A DNA stretch of 64,000 nt from Pseudophaeomoniella oleicola (lineage: Eukaryota; Ascomycota; Eurotiomycetes; Phaeomoniellales; Phaeomoniellaceae): NCBI GenBank assembly GCA_003868215.1, contig QWDQ01000030.1, positions 62,001 to 126,000 on the forward strand. Direction: 5' to 3'. The notes beneath the pieces were generated by a model that made no database searches, had not been told where the DNA came from, and was given only the letters and a program-made list of their open reading frames with translations. Both the position numbers and the translations under genes were made by a program. Positions 47,101-57,804 of the stretch are shown in pieces. Position 1 is the stretch's first letter; every line of letters begins with the position of its first letter.

Positions 47101-50100
47101 CGGATTTCCAGCATCCCTCTCATTAACTTCAGACCAGTGCTTCAACCATATGTTACTTCCAACGGACCCAGTTTGAGCGCAAAGCAATGCGATGAGATAG
47201 ATGGCGACTGCATAGTAGTTCGAGTTCTTTGCATACTCTTTGTACACAGACCATTTCACCTTCCCCTGCTCAGCGGTTTCCTTACTTTGCTTGCTCTTGA
47301 GATTGCCATCTTCCTCATCGTGGAGTTTTCCCCGAGGCCCCTTGAAGCTCGCAGTGCTCGCACGCCGCAACGTGACCATGGAGCTCTTGCGAAGATTGCT
47401 TGATTTTGCCCGTCCGGGCCTAATAGGTGCAAGTTGTCCTAACCCTTCACGAGCTTCTTCAGCCTCTTCCATGTCCGAGGCTTGGGCGGTATTGACCGGA
47501 GTTACAGATTCGTCACTGCTGTCCTCTTCGCTTATCTCACTGGGAGAATCTTCGGCATCGTCTTCCTCTTGGGTTGCCGAACGGACGAGGTTGGCGATTT
47601 CTCCTTTCATCGCCATGAGTTGCTCATAGGTTCCCTTTTCTACGATTCTTTTGTCTTTCAAAAGACCGATGAAGTCGGCCTCCTTTAAGACTGTAATGGC
47701 ATTGGTGGCCAAGATGCGGGTTTTCCCACTAAGAAGGCCATTAGACCCTAGGACTCTGTTGATGATGTGCCGACCAACGTGTTGGTCCACTGCAGAGAGA
47801 ATATCGTCAAGGAGATAGATATCCGCCCTAGCGTAAACAGCGCGAGCCAAAGTAAGACGGGCCTTTTGACCGCCGGATAGTGAGATACCCCGTTCTCCAA
47901 CTTGGGTAGAATCACCATCAGGGAGGGTAGCAAGGTCATCAGTGAGCGCACACGCCTCAACAGCCAAGTTATAAAATTGAGGGTCCCAACGATGTCCAAA
48001 GACTACGTTCTCTTTCACGCTCGCATTCATGATCCAAGGTGACTGGGCAACATAAGCAATCTTCCCGCGGACCACGACTTCCCCATTGATCTTCCAAAGA
48101 TCTCCAAGAATAGCTTGTAGAAAAGAGGACTTTCCTTCTCCGACTCTTCCCACGATACAACTCAGCTCGCCTTTTCTGGCGCTAAAGCTAACATTTTCCA
48201 GGGCATTCTCGCCAGAGTTTTTATCCCAGGTGAACGTTGCATCCGAAATCTCGACACTCTCATCACCAATGTGCTCCGGGGGACTCTCAAATCGAACGGC
48301 GTCAGATTGCAATTCATCGGCTTGGAAGTAGTCCGTCAGACGTTTCACGGCCACAGAAGCCTCAATTATCGAAGTGATTACCATTGGCAATATAGCAAGA
48401 GGGAATGTCAAAAGATTGAAAAGTGTCAGGGCTGGAAAGACAATCTCAGTTGTCAGGGGGCGATCAGTTGTCAGTACAAAGACTGCGAATGTCGAGCATG
48501 ATACGAGGAAAGGGGTCGTAGACCAAGTGAAGTTTGCGAACGCTTGAGCTGCTCCGATCTTGCGAAGGGTGTTCAATTCGAGATCATTCCGAATGTGACT
48601 GAGGTTGCTCATAAAAGCTGTCGTCCAAGCGTAGAGTTTGATGCTCTTCATGTTGTTGAGTATTTCCGTCATCAATCTCGTCCTGGAATCCTTGTTCTTC
48701 ATTTGCGATACCTGAAGCTTTTTCATGAAACGGGCAATGATCCCATTGACCGGAACCATCAAGATCATCACACCGATACCGGCTAACATACTGAGCCCAA
48801 CTAGTTGATACAGGGATACCATGCAGAGTATGATCTGAAATGGGGCTGACCAGAGCTGTTGTCCGAATTGGGTCAAGTCTGAGAGTCTCTGTTGATCTAC
48901 GGCCATATGGTTGACAATGTCACCCGTCGTCTTGGTCGCCCGGCCTTCGTTGGACAGAGCGAGTGCTTTGCCATAGATCATCGCCGTCAGTGCAGACTTG
49001 ACACGCATTCCTGTCTCGAACGCTCTCTGGAAATACTGGTGGAGGAATGTTGTCTGCAGCACAGATGTTGCAAACATAGCCAGAGCGATGGCCACACCAC
49101 GAATAGCCGGCTGGGGTTCGTTGCCATGTCGATATGATTCGGCAAATGCTATCAACAAGCGGAGCAATTGGGGCTGGACGAATGCAAAGACATCACTGAA
49201 TGTCTTTATGATGGCGCCTCGAAGATAAGGCCCGCCGAATGCTTCTATCAGGGCGATCCATAGTGAAGGTTTCTTCTTCTTCAATTGCTTGTGCCAGGCT
49301 TCTTCCAGCTGGTTCGCGGTGGTACGGGTTGTGTCCCTCTCTCGCAGGTTCCAAAGATCGTCCTGGGTCAAAAAGTTTTTGTAGCCATATTTCATCATAG
49401 GCGTCATCCAGCTGAAAGTCAAGATGGAAAATATGTCGGCATATTCCAACGGGCACTCATCTTCCTTACCCAGTTCATCATAAACGCTCTGCTGCTTGCG
49501 GACCAGGTATTCAAACCCGAACTCTAGGATAGCGAGGCCTGTGCTGACAGTGAACGTGACAAAGTATGGAAGTCTGTTCTTGAAGAATTCTCTCGCCACC
49601 AGCGATCGTAGCTTGATGGCATAGACGATGATAAAGAACAGCCAGTAGAACAACACCACCCCGTTGGGTTGCCTGCTGCGAAAATGCTCATGATATTGCA
49701 CTGCGCCAATTTGAACCAACGAGAGGAGCGTCAGGACCGTGGACCAGAATCGGAAATCTCGATACCAGAACTTCTGCAGCTGGTCAATCTGAAGTGAAGC
49801 TTGGAGGGCTGTAGTGACTATGAGTGCGCCAATGAGGGCCTAAGCGGAATCCACGTTAGCACTTTGTCCAAAACCCCCAGCAGCTGGTGGCAACGAACCA
49901 ACTTGAGATAGAAGTGCCAGTCCCTTTTGACCGCCTGGGCGGTCTTTTTATGGAATAGATACCATAACGCCAGTGCGCCTGCCACGATCCCCCAGACAGC
50001 TACCGCGATAACGTAGACGTCCAGAAAACATGGGGTGAAGTCGTATCGAATCGAACTGATAGGGCCCCAGCCTTCAGGATCCGCGCATAGCGACTGTCTT

Positions 50101-50177
50101 TTAATGGCGAATATATCGGCCGTCATTGATGATGATGACGACGACGATAACATCGCCTGCTGTCCTCCGCCTCTCAT
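44140..50177 (-). CDS. ABCC-type (YCF1/MRP-like) vacuolar ABC transporter
   Basis: Six exons: 50177-49899, 49839-46409, 46348-46004, 45864-45710, 45533-45465 and 44579-44140; introns of 59, 60, 139, 176 and 885 bp; 1,572 residues. Layout is the full-length MRP form: an N-terminal TMD0 with about five membrane segments, then TMD1-NBD1-TMD2-NBD2. NBD1 has Walker [10 protein letters not shown] (about 655), signature LSGGQ (about 745) and Walker B IYLLDD. NBD2 has Walker [10 protein letters not shown] (about 1330), signature LSQGQ (about 1430) and Walker [13 protein letters not shown]. An acidic Ser-rich linker ([21 protein letters not shown]) joins the halves and looks phosphorylatable. Yeast Ycf1 pumps glutathione conjugates, Cd-glutathione and bile acids into the vacuole; the same role is inferred. 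The final intron is anomalously long. Confidence 0.92.
44580..45464 (-). other. 885-bp intron in the ABC transporter gene
   Basis: The donor GTAAGT (from 45464) and acceptor CCTAG (to 44580) join 'ATVNEGG' to '[10 protein letters not shown]', which reconstitutes the conserved NBD2 signature region exactly, so the intron is well supported. It is about ten times longer than most introns in this window. Its composition is ordinary; it contains several short open frames on both strands, none recognisable, and no terminal repeats that I could see. Confidence 0.85.
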
Positions 50178-51304
50178 CTTTCCTTTGGGATGCTACTGAG
50201 AATACTTGATGTGCATACCTTGCATCCCTGATGCGGAAAGAAGATCGTCAAGGGTGTTCGAGTCAATGCTGGATTTTGTTTTCGGCCTGGCGCAACCAAA
50301 AGAACAGAAAATGGAAGGTCGATTGTCAGCCTACGTAGAACAATGAAATCAAACAACAGCTCATTCGGCAGCGAGGCATGCTTAGCTAAACATAAGTGGA
50401 CTCGGCCTAAACACCGTGCCTATGAGCATAGTCGGACAGGGACCGTTGCGGGGCGTGGGCCACATTAACTTAAGCGTGAATTAATTCTGTGCAAGGGCTC
50501 GGTACCCGGCATGAATGTATACTACTACGTATGTACCGTGAGCATCTATTCAATTATAACTTATACCTACTATAACTACAACGTACCTTAGCTATTCAAT
50601 TATATACCTACTATAACTACAACGTACCTTCGGTTAAGTAAGGTAGATAGGAGATTGATATACATAGTACCTGATAGGACATGCAGTCGGCTGAGCATTC
50701 CTCCTAATGCAGTAGCAATGAATAGTCAGTGGCTACAAATGTCCAACAATTTGTAAGTAAATGGAAGTGACAAGGCTCGAAGGATATTTCACAGGCTGTA
50801 GATAACCTTTACCTAAGATAGGTGCAGGCAGTGCCCATGTTAGGCTGCATTATGATAAAACAATGTCTGTTGGTTCTGCTGTGATGTCACCAACGCAAAG
50901 TAAATCTTTTTGTCTGTCTGTTAGGCCACTGGATGCTTAGTCATGCAAATCTATTGAATCTTTTGATGAATATCAGATTATATCAGATTACACCAGAAGC
51001 TCTACAACGGCTCAGGTCCCAGACGAGACCGGCAAGGAATTATTCCTCCTCGCTTTCCCTCCCCTCCTCAAAAGGACAAGGAGAAGCAGGTAGATTTGTG
51101 CATGCGCTGGAGTCATCGATTGCCACGGCACCACACCTCAATTTTATAGAGCGTTTAGATATCAGCGCTGAGTCGGTGATCTTCATCTTTACGATATAAC
51201 TAGAGGTTGGATCCCACGACCGAATCCTGCACTTGACGCAGTACAACGGCGGACCTATTCCGTTTGCTCGTACATTAATCGTACTCGATCATATCCAGGT
51301 CACC
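50178..51304. other. Divergent promoter region between ABC transporter and VMS1
   Basis: Head-to-head genes share this 1.1-kb spacer. It contains a direct repeat of about 40 bp (50549-50631), an ACTACTACGTA motif (50521-50531) and AT-richer sequence in the middle. Stress-type co-regulation is possible but no factor site was established. Confidence 0.5.
50549..50631. repeat. Direct repeat in the divergent promoter
   Basis: Two near-identical units, each containing CAATTATA and TACCTACTATAACTACAACG then TACCTT. The second copy lacks a few bases after CAATTATA. The shared core of over 25 bp reads without mismatch. Confidence 0.85.
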
Positions 51305-53339
51305 ATGGCCAACACCTCAGGACCAGAGGCAACTGACTTCGTCCGAAGGCCGCTCTATGGTATGTCTCAATGTATCCTCCTCAAGAAGCGTATCAGGCGT
51401 TGACAATTATAAGTGTACGATTTACCGGCAGAGCTGATATCGACATTGACATACAGTGGAAGTACCTCCGTCACGGCTCCTGCAGCTTCTGAAGAGGAGC
51501 AGGAAGAATCGGTATCAAGGCAGCAATCTGAAGACGGGGCTGCGACGTCGACATCTTGCTCACTGTGCAATGCAAAGTTTTCCAATGTCACTGACCAGCG
51601 GGAGCATGTCCGATCTGATTTCCATCGATATAATCTGAAGATGAAGCTGAAAGGACTTGGGACCATGGACGAATCGACGTTTACAAAAGCTGTTGGGGAA
51701 CTAGACGAATCGATAACAGGATCCGACACCGAGTCTTCTGAAGACGATGACTCAGACTCGAAGCCGGGAGATAGCACCCTAACAGCTCTTCTCAGAAAGC
51801 AGGCGAAGATCTCAGAGACGCAAGAGAGTGAAGCAATTGATTCACTAAAACCACGGCGTGGAGCGGGAAATCCGCCTCTCTATTGGATGGCCAGTCCCAA
51901 ACTTCCCCAAGACACGGTTGTCGGAGTCTATCGGGCTCTACTTTCTAATCAAGAGCAAAAAGAAGCGGACCTGCACCTCGTTGAGACTATCAAGAGTAAG
52001 CAATTGAAACCATTACCTGCCAAGAGCAGTGGCAATGCTGCAGCCGCGTCAAATGCAACGTCCATACCACACATGTTCCTCTGCATGGTTGGTGGTGGCC
52101 ACTTCGCTGCTATGGTAGTTGCACTCGCACCAGAAGTATCGAAGAAAGCAGGCGGGACGGAGGAACGCAACGCTCGAGTTCTGGCTCACAAGACATTCCA
52201 TCGATACACAACGCGAAGAAAGCAAGGTGGCTCGCAGTCCGCTAAGGACAATTCCGGAAAGAGTATTCATTCGGCCGGGTCTTCACTACGACGGTACAAT
52301 GAAGCTGCTCTAGAAAACGACATCCGAAGTATTCTGTCGGAATGGAAATCTCTAATTGATACATCCGAGCTCCTGTTCATCCGAGCCACAGGGACCACCA
52401 GCCGAAGAACGCTTTACGGACCGTATGATGGCCAGGTACTTCGAAACAATGATCCACGCATTCGAGGTTTCCCCTTCACGACGCGGCGAGCTACTCAATC
52501 CGAACTCATGCGTGCCTTTACCGGACTCACGCGGCTCAAAGTCAGCACTATCTCCGAAACCACTCCTAAAGAAACAACTTCTAAGTCCACAACAGCCACC
52601 TCTACAACATCCAAGCAACCAAGCACTCCCAAGCCTGCTGTGCCAGCTCTAAGTCTTGAAGAAGAAGCCCTCGCACTCCACACCACACAGGTCACCGCGC
52701 TTATTCGTCGCTCCAAAGCCCCTGCTCTTATGTCATACCTGACGAACAACAACCTCTCTCCATCCTTTACCTTCTACCCAGCCAACCACCACACCCCAAC
52801 AGCTCTCCATCTTGCCGCCTCCCTCTCCTCCCCCGCCCTCGTTTTCGCCCTTCTTACCAAACCCACCCCCCTAGGAACCGCCGACCCCACGATCACCAAC
52901 ACCAACAACAACACCCCCTACGACCTCGCCGGAGACCTCAAAACCCGCCTCGCCTTCCGCACCGCCCGCCACACCCTCGGCGAACCCCGCTGGCCCTGGC
53001 CCCAAACCCACATCCCCTCCCCCCTCACCCAACCCGAAGCCGACACCCTCCTCAACAAGACCCAATCGTCGGAGAAAGCCGCCGAAGCCGAACGCCGCCG
53101 CCTCGACCTCGAATCCATCCGCCGCGAAGAAGACGAGCGCAAGCTCCTCACGACCGAAAAGAAGGCGGGCAAAGGGAAGACATTGGCGGGAGCGATGATC
53201 AACTCGACGACGGAAAAATCCGCGCAGGATCGCCGCGAGGAGGAAATGAGAGGGTTGAGCGCTGAGATGAAGATGAGGTTGGAGAGGGAGAGGAGGGCGA
53301 GGGCGGCGGAGGAGAGGATTAAGAGGTTGCAGCAGCAGC

Positions 53340-53344
<5 letters not shown>
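51305..53344 (+). CDS. VMS1: Vms1/ANKZF1 homologue, peptidyl-tRNA hydrolase of ribosome quality control
   Basis: Exon 1 (51305-51359, MANTSGPEATDFVRRPLY) is spliced over 54 bp (GTATGT...AAG) to 51414-53344, giving 661 residues. A C2H2 zinc finger lies at about 65-87 (CSLCNAKF...HVRSDFH). The VLRF1 domain follows from about 238 (FLCMVGGGHFAAMVV) with 'RRKQGGSQSAKD'; Q293 corresponds to the glutamine essential for tRNA cleavage in yeast Vms1. Ankyrin-like repeats ('TALHLAASLSSPALVFALL', 'NNNTPYDLAGD') occupy about 490-540. The C-terminus is a charged helix ('RREEEMRGLSAEMKMRLERE') consistent with the Cdc48/p97-binding VIM. The enzyme releases nascent chains from tRNA on stalled 60S subunits. 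Codons turn strongly C-ending from about 52780. The coding end is CAG x4 followed directly by a TAG array. Confidence 0.93.
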
Positions 53345-53388
<44 letters not shown>

Positions 53389-53389
53389 A
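53330..53389. repeat. Trinucleotide array (CAG)4(TAG)15TAA across the VMS1 stop codon
   Basis: Four CAG codons (53330-53341) end the reading frame and are followed by fifteen in-frame TAG triplets and one TAA (53342-53389). The first TAG is the stop of VMS1, so the stop codon itself is part of the microsatellite. Read directly from the sequence. Confidence 0.95.
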
Positions 53390-53682
53390 CCAACAATGAT
53401 AAACATGTGATATACAATGACATTTTTTTTGGAATAACCTAGATCATTTCCCCTCTCGCGAGAGTTCAGTACTTATACACATAATCTCTAGACACACAAT
53501 TCGTGCTCCCCTGATCCTTGTAATCGATACTCTTTGCCCATCCACCATCCACTCCTTCCCATAACCATAAACACCACCACCACCATCTCCCAAAAATCCC
53601 AATCTCGAGAGCCGATCTTCCCCTCATCCCATCTACCTCACCTCAGCTCAGGACCGCAGAACAGACAGACAGACAGACAGCC
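53345..53682. other. Convergent 3' region of VMS1
   Basis: Beyond the TAG array the spacer holds T9 near 53423, ACC/CAC-rich sequence (53565-53590) and a CAGA tetranucleotide run near 53662-53682. No gene is supported. Confidence 0.55.
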
Positions 53683-54504
53683 CTACAAATCAATCATAGT
53701 CTCAACGTCCGTCATATTAGACGTCGTGGCCTGTCTTCCTGTGAAGTTGTTGTGCGGGTAATAATAAGGATAATTCAGGTGGGTGACGTGGGAGTGTGCC
53801 GATAGGGGGGGAGGATGGCGGGATGGTTGATGATGGTGGTTTCGAGAGGGGACTGGGGGGTGGAGGCGGAGGGGGTGGATTTCTTGTTGTGGTTGTTGTG
53901 GATGAGGGTGTGTATATTCGTTGAAGGGGGTGGGGGTGGGGGGAGAGGTGTGTGGTTCTTCGCGGCCTGTCGCGGCTGTTGCTTCGATGTCATTGGCTTC
54001 TAGCTGCGTATCCGTGCTGTCGTCGGGAGAGACAAGATCGTCGGATTCTTCGGCTTGATCCTCTAGTGAAACCTCCGACACAACATCCTTGAAAGCCGTC
54101 ATGGCTGACGCCACTTCTCTCCAGTCATTGAACCTGCCCTCGTCTCGTCTGATGGCTTTCCGTTTGCCGACCATCCTTCGGAGACGGCCATGGCTATTCT
54201 CGACGTTACTCGAGGCCGACGTGCTCACGAGGCCATACGCTATCTCCTCTTCCTTTGCTTCCCGGCGTGCGATCGCGAGTTCCACGCGTGACTGCACGAT
54301 CTGTTCTTGTATATAGGCTAATTTCACGACGTTTCCTAACGGTGAGGCTTTGGGGAGAAGGAGGGCACGGCCGTCTCTGATATAGGGTGTATGCGCTCTA
54401 GAGATGGCTGCGTACGGACTTGGGTTGCTATCAAATGCCAATGTGTCTGTTGAAGCTTCGATATCGTGTCCTGGTGGATACATATCTTCCGGGTGTAGCT
54501 CCAT
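53683..54504 (-). CDS. Hypothetical protein with Glu-rich helix and His/Pro-rich tail
   Basis: A single 273-residue frame. The first 60 residues are Pro/Ser-rich and contain 'SPYAAISRAHTPYIRDGRAL'. A predicted amphipathic helix follows (about 65-90, 'EQIVQSRVELAIARREAKEE'), then a basic patch (RLRRMVGKRKAIRRDE, about 107-122), an acidic stretch (EDQAEESDDLVSPDDSTD) and a low-complexity tail rich in Pro and His with Asn/Tyr. There is no signal peptide or membrane segment. I do not recognise a family. Frame length, the ordered charge blocks and the C-rich coding sense near its end support a real gene; introns cannot be excluded. Confidence 0.6.
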   Translation of the reverse strand: MELHPEDMYPPGHDIEASTDTLAFDSNPSPYAAISRAHTPYIRDGRALLLPKASPLGNVVKLAYIQEQIVQSRVELAIARREAKEEEIAYGLVSTSASSNVENSHGRLRRMVGKRKAIRRDEGRFNDWREVASAMTAFKDVVSEVSLEDQAEESDDLVSPDDSTDTQLEANDIEATAATGREEPHTSPPTPTPFNEYTHPHPQQPQQEIHPLRLHPPVPSRNHHHQPSRHPPPLSAHSHVTHLNYPYYYPHNNFTGRQATTSNMTDVETMIDL

Positions 54505-55104
54505 CGACTAAGATAGTCTGGGCCGCTTCTGGGCGTATTCCTGAGATTCGTTCGAGACAATTGTAAGGAAGCAGAGCCACAGACAAAAGTAATGATGAGG
54601 ACAGACAAAAAGGGGACTACAGTTCAGGAGAGGCAGCCGTCATTCGGACGAGAGAACAAACGCCACTTCATGGCCGATCCTTCAGATATACATATACGAA
54701 ACCGAGTCAATGAGAGAGATAAATAGATCATGAGGTAGATACTTTCATTGCCGTATCAAGTGTGCATTGGAAAAGTTGGACGCAGGAGTGATCGCCAAGG
54801 CGGGATTGGTGATAGCGCAACCGCACTTGCATGATAGTCACAAGTGGTAACCAGAAGTGATCATCGTACAGGACGGCTCATGGACAGCTGAAACGCGCCT
54901 TGATTACTCGAACAGTAGACTTGCATGGCGATGAAGGAGAAATGTGATGTGAGAGTAAACAGAGCTGACTGATTTTCAAGCCACAACGCCGGGTATATCA
55001 AGCCGCATATTCATTACCACAGGAAGAACAAGACAAACGTTCATTAATCATGCTCACAGGGAGGCCGTCTTCATCGTGACATTTCTGTCTCGTCGCCAGG
55101 TCGC
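54505..55104. other. Intergenic region between two minus-strand genes
   Basis: It contains the promoter of the hypothetical gene (right of 54504) and the 3' UTR of the small secreted-protein gene (left of 55105). No coding signal or notable repeat was seen. Confidence 0.5.
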
Positions 55105-55630
55105 TTAACACACTCCATAAATATAGACGTCGACGATTTCGAAAGTGCCCTTTTGCTCTTTGTCTAGGGCCTGGGTTCCTGTGACATTGTAGAAGCATGG
55201 GTTGAGCCCATCCCTACGATAAACGAGCTTGTCAGTAACCGTGCTGGTCCCATTTGAATGTAGTAGAATCATTCAGGAATATGCTGACTTACCCTGTCCC
55301 GTTCCAGGTGTGAGTAACATAAATCTCATCTATCGTGTCGAGGATATCTAGCTTCCACTTGACGGATGGATTATCACACTTGCTGTCCGACTGGTAATTC
55401 TCCAAATCCTCGCTGACCGGGCCAGAACAGGAGGTCGTAAAGGCACTGGATGTATCGTTGTTGATGGCCGGAGCGGTGACATTAAATGTATACTCGCATC
55501 CAGCAGGAGAGCAGCCACGAGTGTAGTCTGAAACGGTCCATACGGTCGAATAAGCTCGCTTGGCGTGCGTAGGGAATGCGGAAGCGAGGGAGGAAGCTAA
55601 GATGAGAACAAGGGTGAAAGCAGGCAACAT
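55105..55630 (-). CDS. Small secreted cysteine-containing protein, effector-like
   Basis: Two exons, 55630-55293 and 55213-55105, joined across a 79-bp intron (GTAAGT...GTAG), encode 148 residues. A signal peptide (MLPAFTLVLILASSLASAFP) is followed by a dibasic KR (residues 24-25, a possible Kex2-type site) and a mature domain with six cysteines ('GCSPAGCEYTF', 'TSC', 'SKC', 'NPC', 'GVC' at the very end) plus N-glycosylation sites (NVT, NDT, NGT, NVT). An even cysteine number and size near 13 kDa fit a disulphide-stabilised secreted protein. I recognise no named family; relatives of this general design are often called candidate effectors. Function unknown. Confidence 0.82.
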
Positions 55631-56593
55631 GATGGCGACTTGATATAGGAATTATCAAGGAATTGATGCTTGCTCAGATTCGAGAACTGTAAAACCACAG
55701 ATTGGAATGCTTTCGTATGACATTTTATATACTTCGTATTGCACTCTTTCCCCTCTCTCTCTCACGGCAGAGTAGAATGGCAGGAAAGTCGCAGATTCTA
55801 CCCGTGAGACAAACCAATGAGACTGACGACATTCGTCCAACCTCGGAATATACGGTGATCTCTACGACTTGGCAGGATCCAGCGATACGCAGAACATCGT
55901 CGGATCAAGGTCTCACTCGCCCTCCCTGCTCGCCCGACTCTATCCACGCTCCAGTCATGATCTTTCAGCGGTTCCCGTCGCTTTCGGAAAGAGTTAAAAC
56001 ATCGTCATTTGTGTTGGAAAGTGGAAGAAAGAGGAAAGGTAGGTTCTGCATATGTGAAACAATGCGGATCAAGGGACGAATCAACGCAGGAAGATGATCG
56101 GCTGGTTCCTCACCTAAGATGCGACTCTGACGCAAGGGAGCCTTCGAGAATCATGACTTTTCTCGTAATAGGCGAGCACAGACCGACAGACAAGTTAAGA
56201 GAGGTTGATGTGAACGATTCTATTGTTAAGACGGTGGGATGCAGGAGTCTGACAATAGCCATAGCTTGGCCTTTTAACAATGGCAGGACCAGTGATGGTT
56301 GAGAGAAGGAAGATTCGGAGAGGCCAATGCAACGGTTTTCAGCCCCCCGAACCAAAAATAGGTGGCAGTCATCAAAGGCTGGGGGTGATCATCAACGCTA
56401 AAGCAACAGGTGCCGCTAAATCTTTCTATCCATCGCCAGTCTTCAACGCAGTACCACGACGTCATTGGCACGATACAATGGTCGCACAGCTGCTCACCGT
56501 TCTTCGTATCCTTTGCTGCGGTTGCCGGTCATTGTAATCTCGATAACGCATATTGGGTAATATCAAATGGATTTCATATTCACGGCGTGCTAC
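55631..56593. other. Intergenic region between small secreted protein and GST genes
   Basis: Promoter of the secreted-protein gene and 3' UTR of the GST gene. A 131-codon plus-strand frame (55702-56097) has no recognisable domain, no supporting introns and an unremarkable composition; I treat it as chance. Confidence 0.5.
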
Positions 56594-57804
56594 CTATGGC
56601 AATGCCTTTCCAGCTCTCGTAGCTTGTCCGACTTCGCTCCCTGTTGTGTTATCGGCATATCTCTTATAGCTCTTCAAATACATTTCTCTATCGCTCAGGG
56701 TGTTTTGAACACTTTTACTCCCACTTATGGCTTTGGACCACTTCAGCCATCGTTTAATTGCTTCGTCGGTCTCTTGGTCGCTGCTTGCTTCTCTGCTGCC
56801 GTGGTTGCCGTAGAATGGGAAGCCGGTACCCCCATTTTTGTAGTGTTCGATGAGAAACAGCCGCTCGTTCCATGGGGCAAGGGTGAGATCAATCATGGAG
56901 ACTTGGTCACCGTTCCAGAAGGGCCCAACGGAATCAGCTTCCTTGATCCAGGTTACAATGGCTTCGAGTAACTGATTGCGCGCATCTTCGAGGGAGTAAC
57001 TGCTTTCAGGGGTGTGCTGAATTAGGCGGTAGAAGGCGGGACAGATCTTGCTGCCTATCCAGTCAATCCAGATCTTCATGTGGGCTCGTTCATAGTTGTC
57101 TGTTGGAAATAGGGAGGTAGACTCGTCTCCATAGGTGGCATCGAGATATTCGTTGATGATGTTAGATTCGTAGAGAGGTTTGAGTTCTTGCTGACCATTA
57201 CTCGAGACCTTCACAGGTACACCGAGTGCAGGAACCAGACCTCGGGGATTGACAGCAAGGAATTCTGGCGACTTGTGATAAGGATTGATCTCTATGTATT
57301 GATACGGGATCTTCAGCTCTTCCAAGGTGAGCCATGTGCGTTGAACGAAGCTGTAGGATTGTTGTCAGTAGATCATCTCTTAGGAACCCAGACAATGGTG
57401 CATTGCCAAAGTCAGTATGTATGCTGATATCGCAAACCAATTTCAAGGTGTTATCTAACATACGGGCAGAACCACCCAGCATATAGTTTCAGAGGCTTCT
57501 CCTCCTGGCGAGCGGCGACCAGCTTCTCAGCGGCTCCTGTTGCCTTGGGAGGCACTTCGGTATCAACCTTCTGAGGAGCCATACTGGTGAAGGAGCGAGG
57601 TCTGGAAAGTCCACAACCACGGAGCACCTGTGGACGTATGTTACGATTGCCTGTATTGAATCGCAAGGCGGGGATCACTCGGCTCGAAGTACTATACTGG
57701 CGGGAAACTGCACGGTAATGGGAAACCGAGGCAGGACAGCTGAGTATATATGAGGCTTTAAGCTCTATACGAAACATCAAGATCGTTCCTATCCTTTGCA
57801 GCAA
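56594..57804 (-). CDS. Omega-like glutathione S-transferase with N-terminal extension
   Basis: Exon 1 (57804-57464) joins 57350-56594 over a 113-bp intron (GTATGT...TACAG). The splice completes 'AGWFCPFVQRTWLTLEELK', the thioredoxin-fold start of omega-class GSTs with the catalytic cysteine of the CPF motif (C113). Total 365 residues. 'NPRGLVPALGVPV' supplies the cis-proline loop and 'LYESNIINEYLD' the glutathione-binding ES motif; the all-helical C-terminal domain follows. The first 74 residues are rich in Arg, Ser and hydrophobics ('HYRAVSRQYSTSSRVIPALR') and look like a mitochondrial presequence. A second in-frame ATG at 57582 (MAPQKVD) would give a 291-residue cytosolic form, the usual length. 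Reactions expected are thiol transfer, dehydroascorbate reduction or deglutathionylation. Confidence 0.88.

Noticed and set aside
55702-56097. 131-codon plus-strand frame between the secreted-protein and GST genes
   Set aside because: No domain, no introns, and it lies in the expected promoter and 3' UTR space of neighbouring genes.
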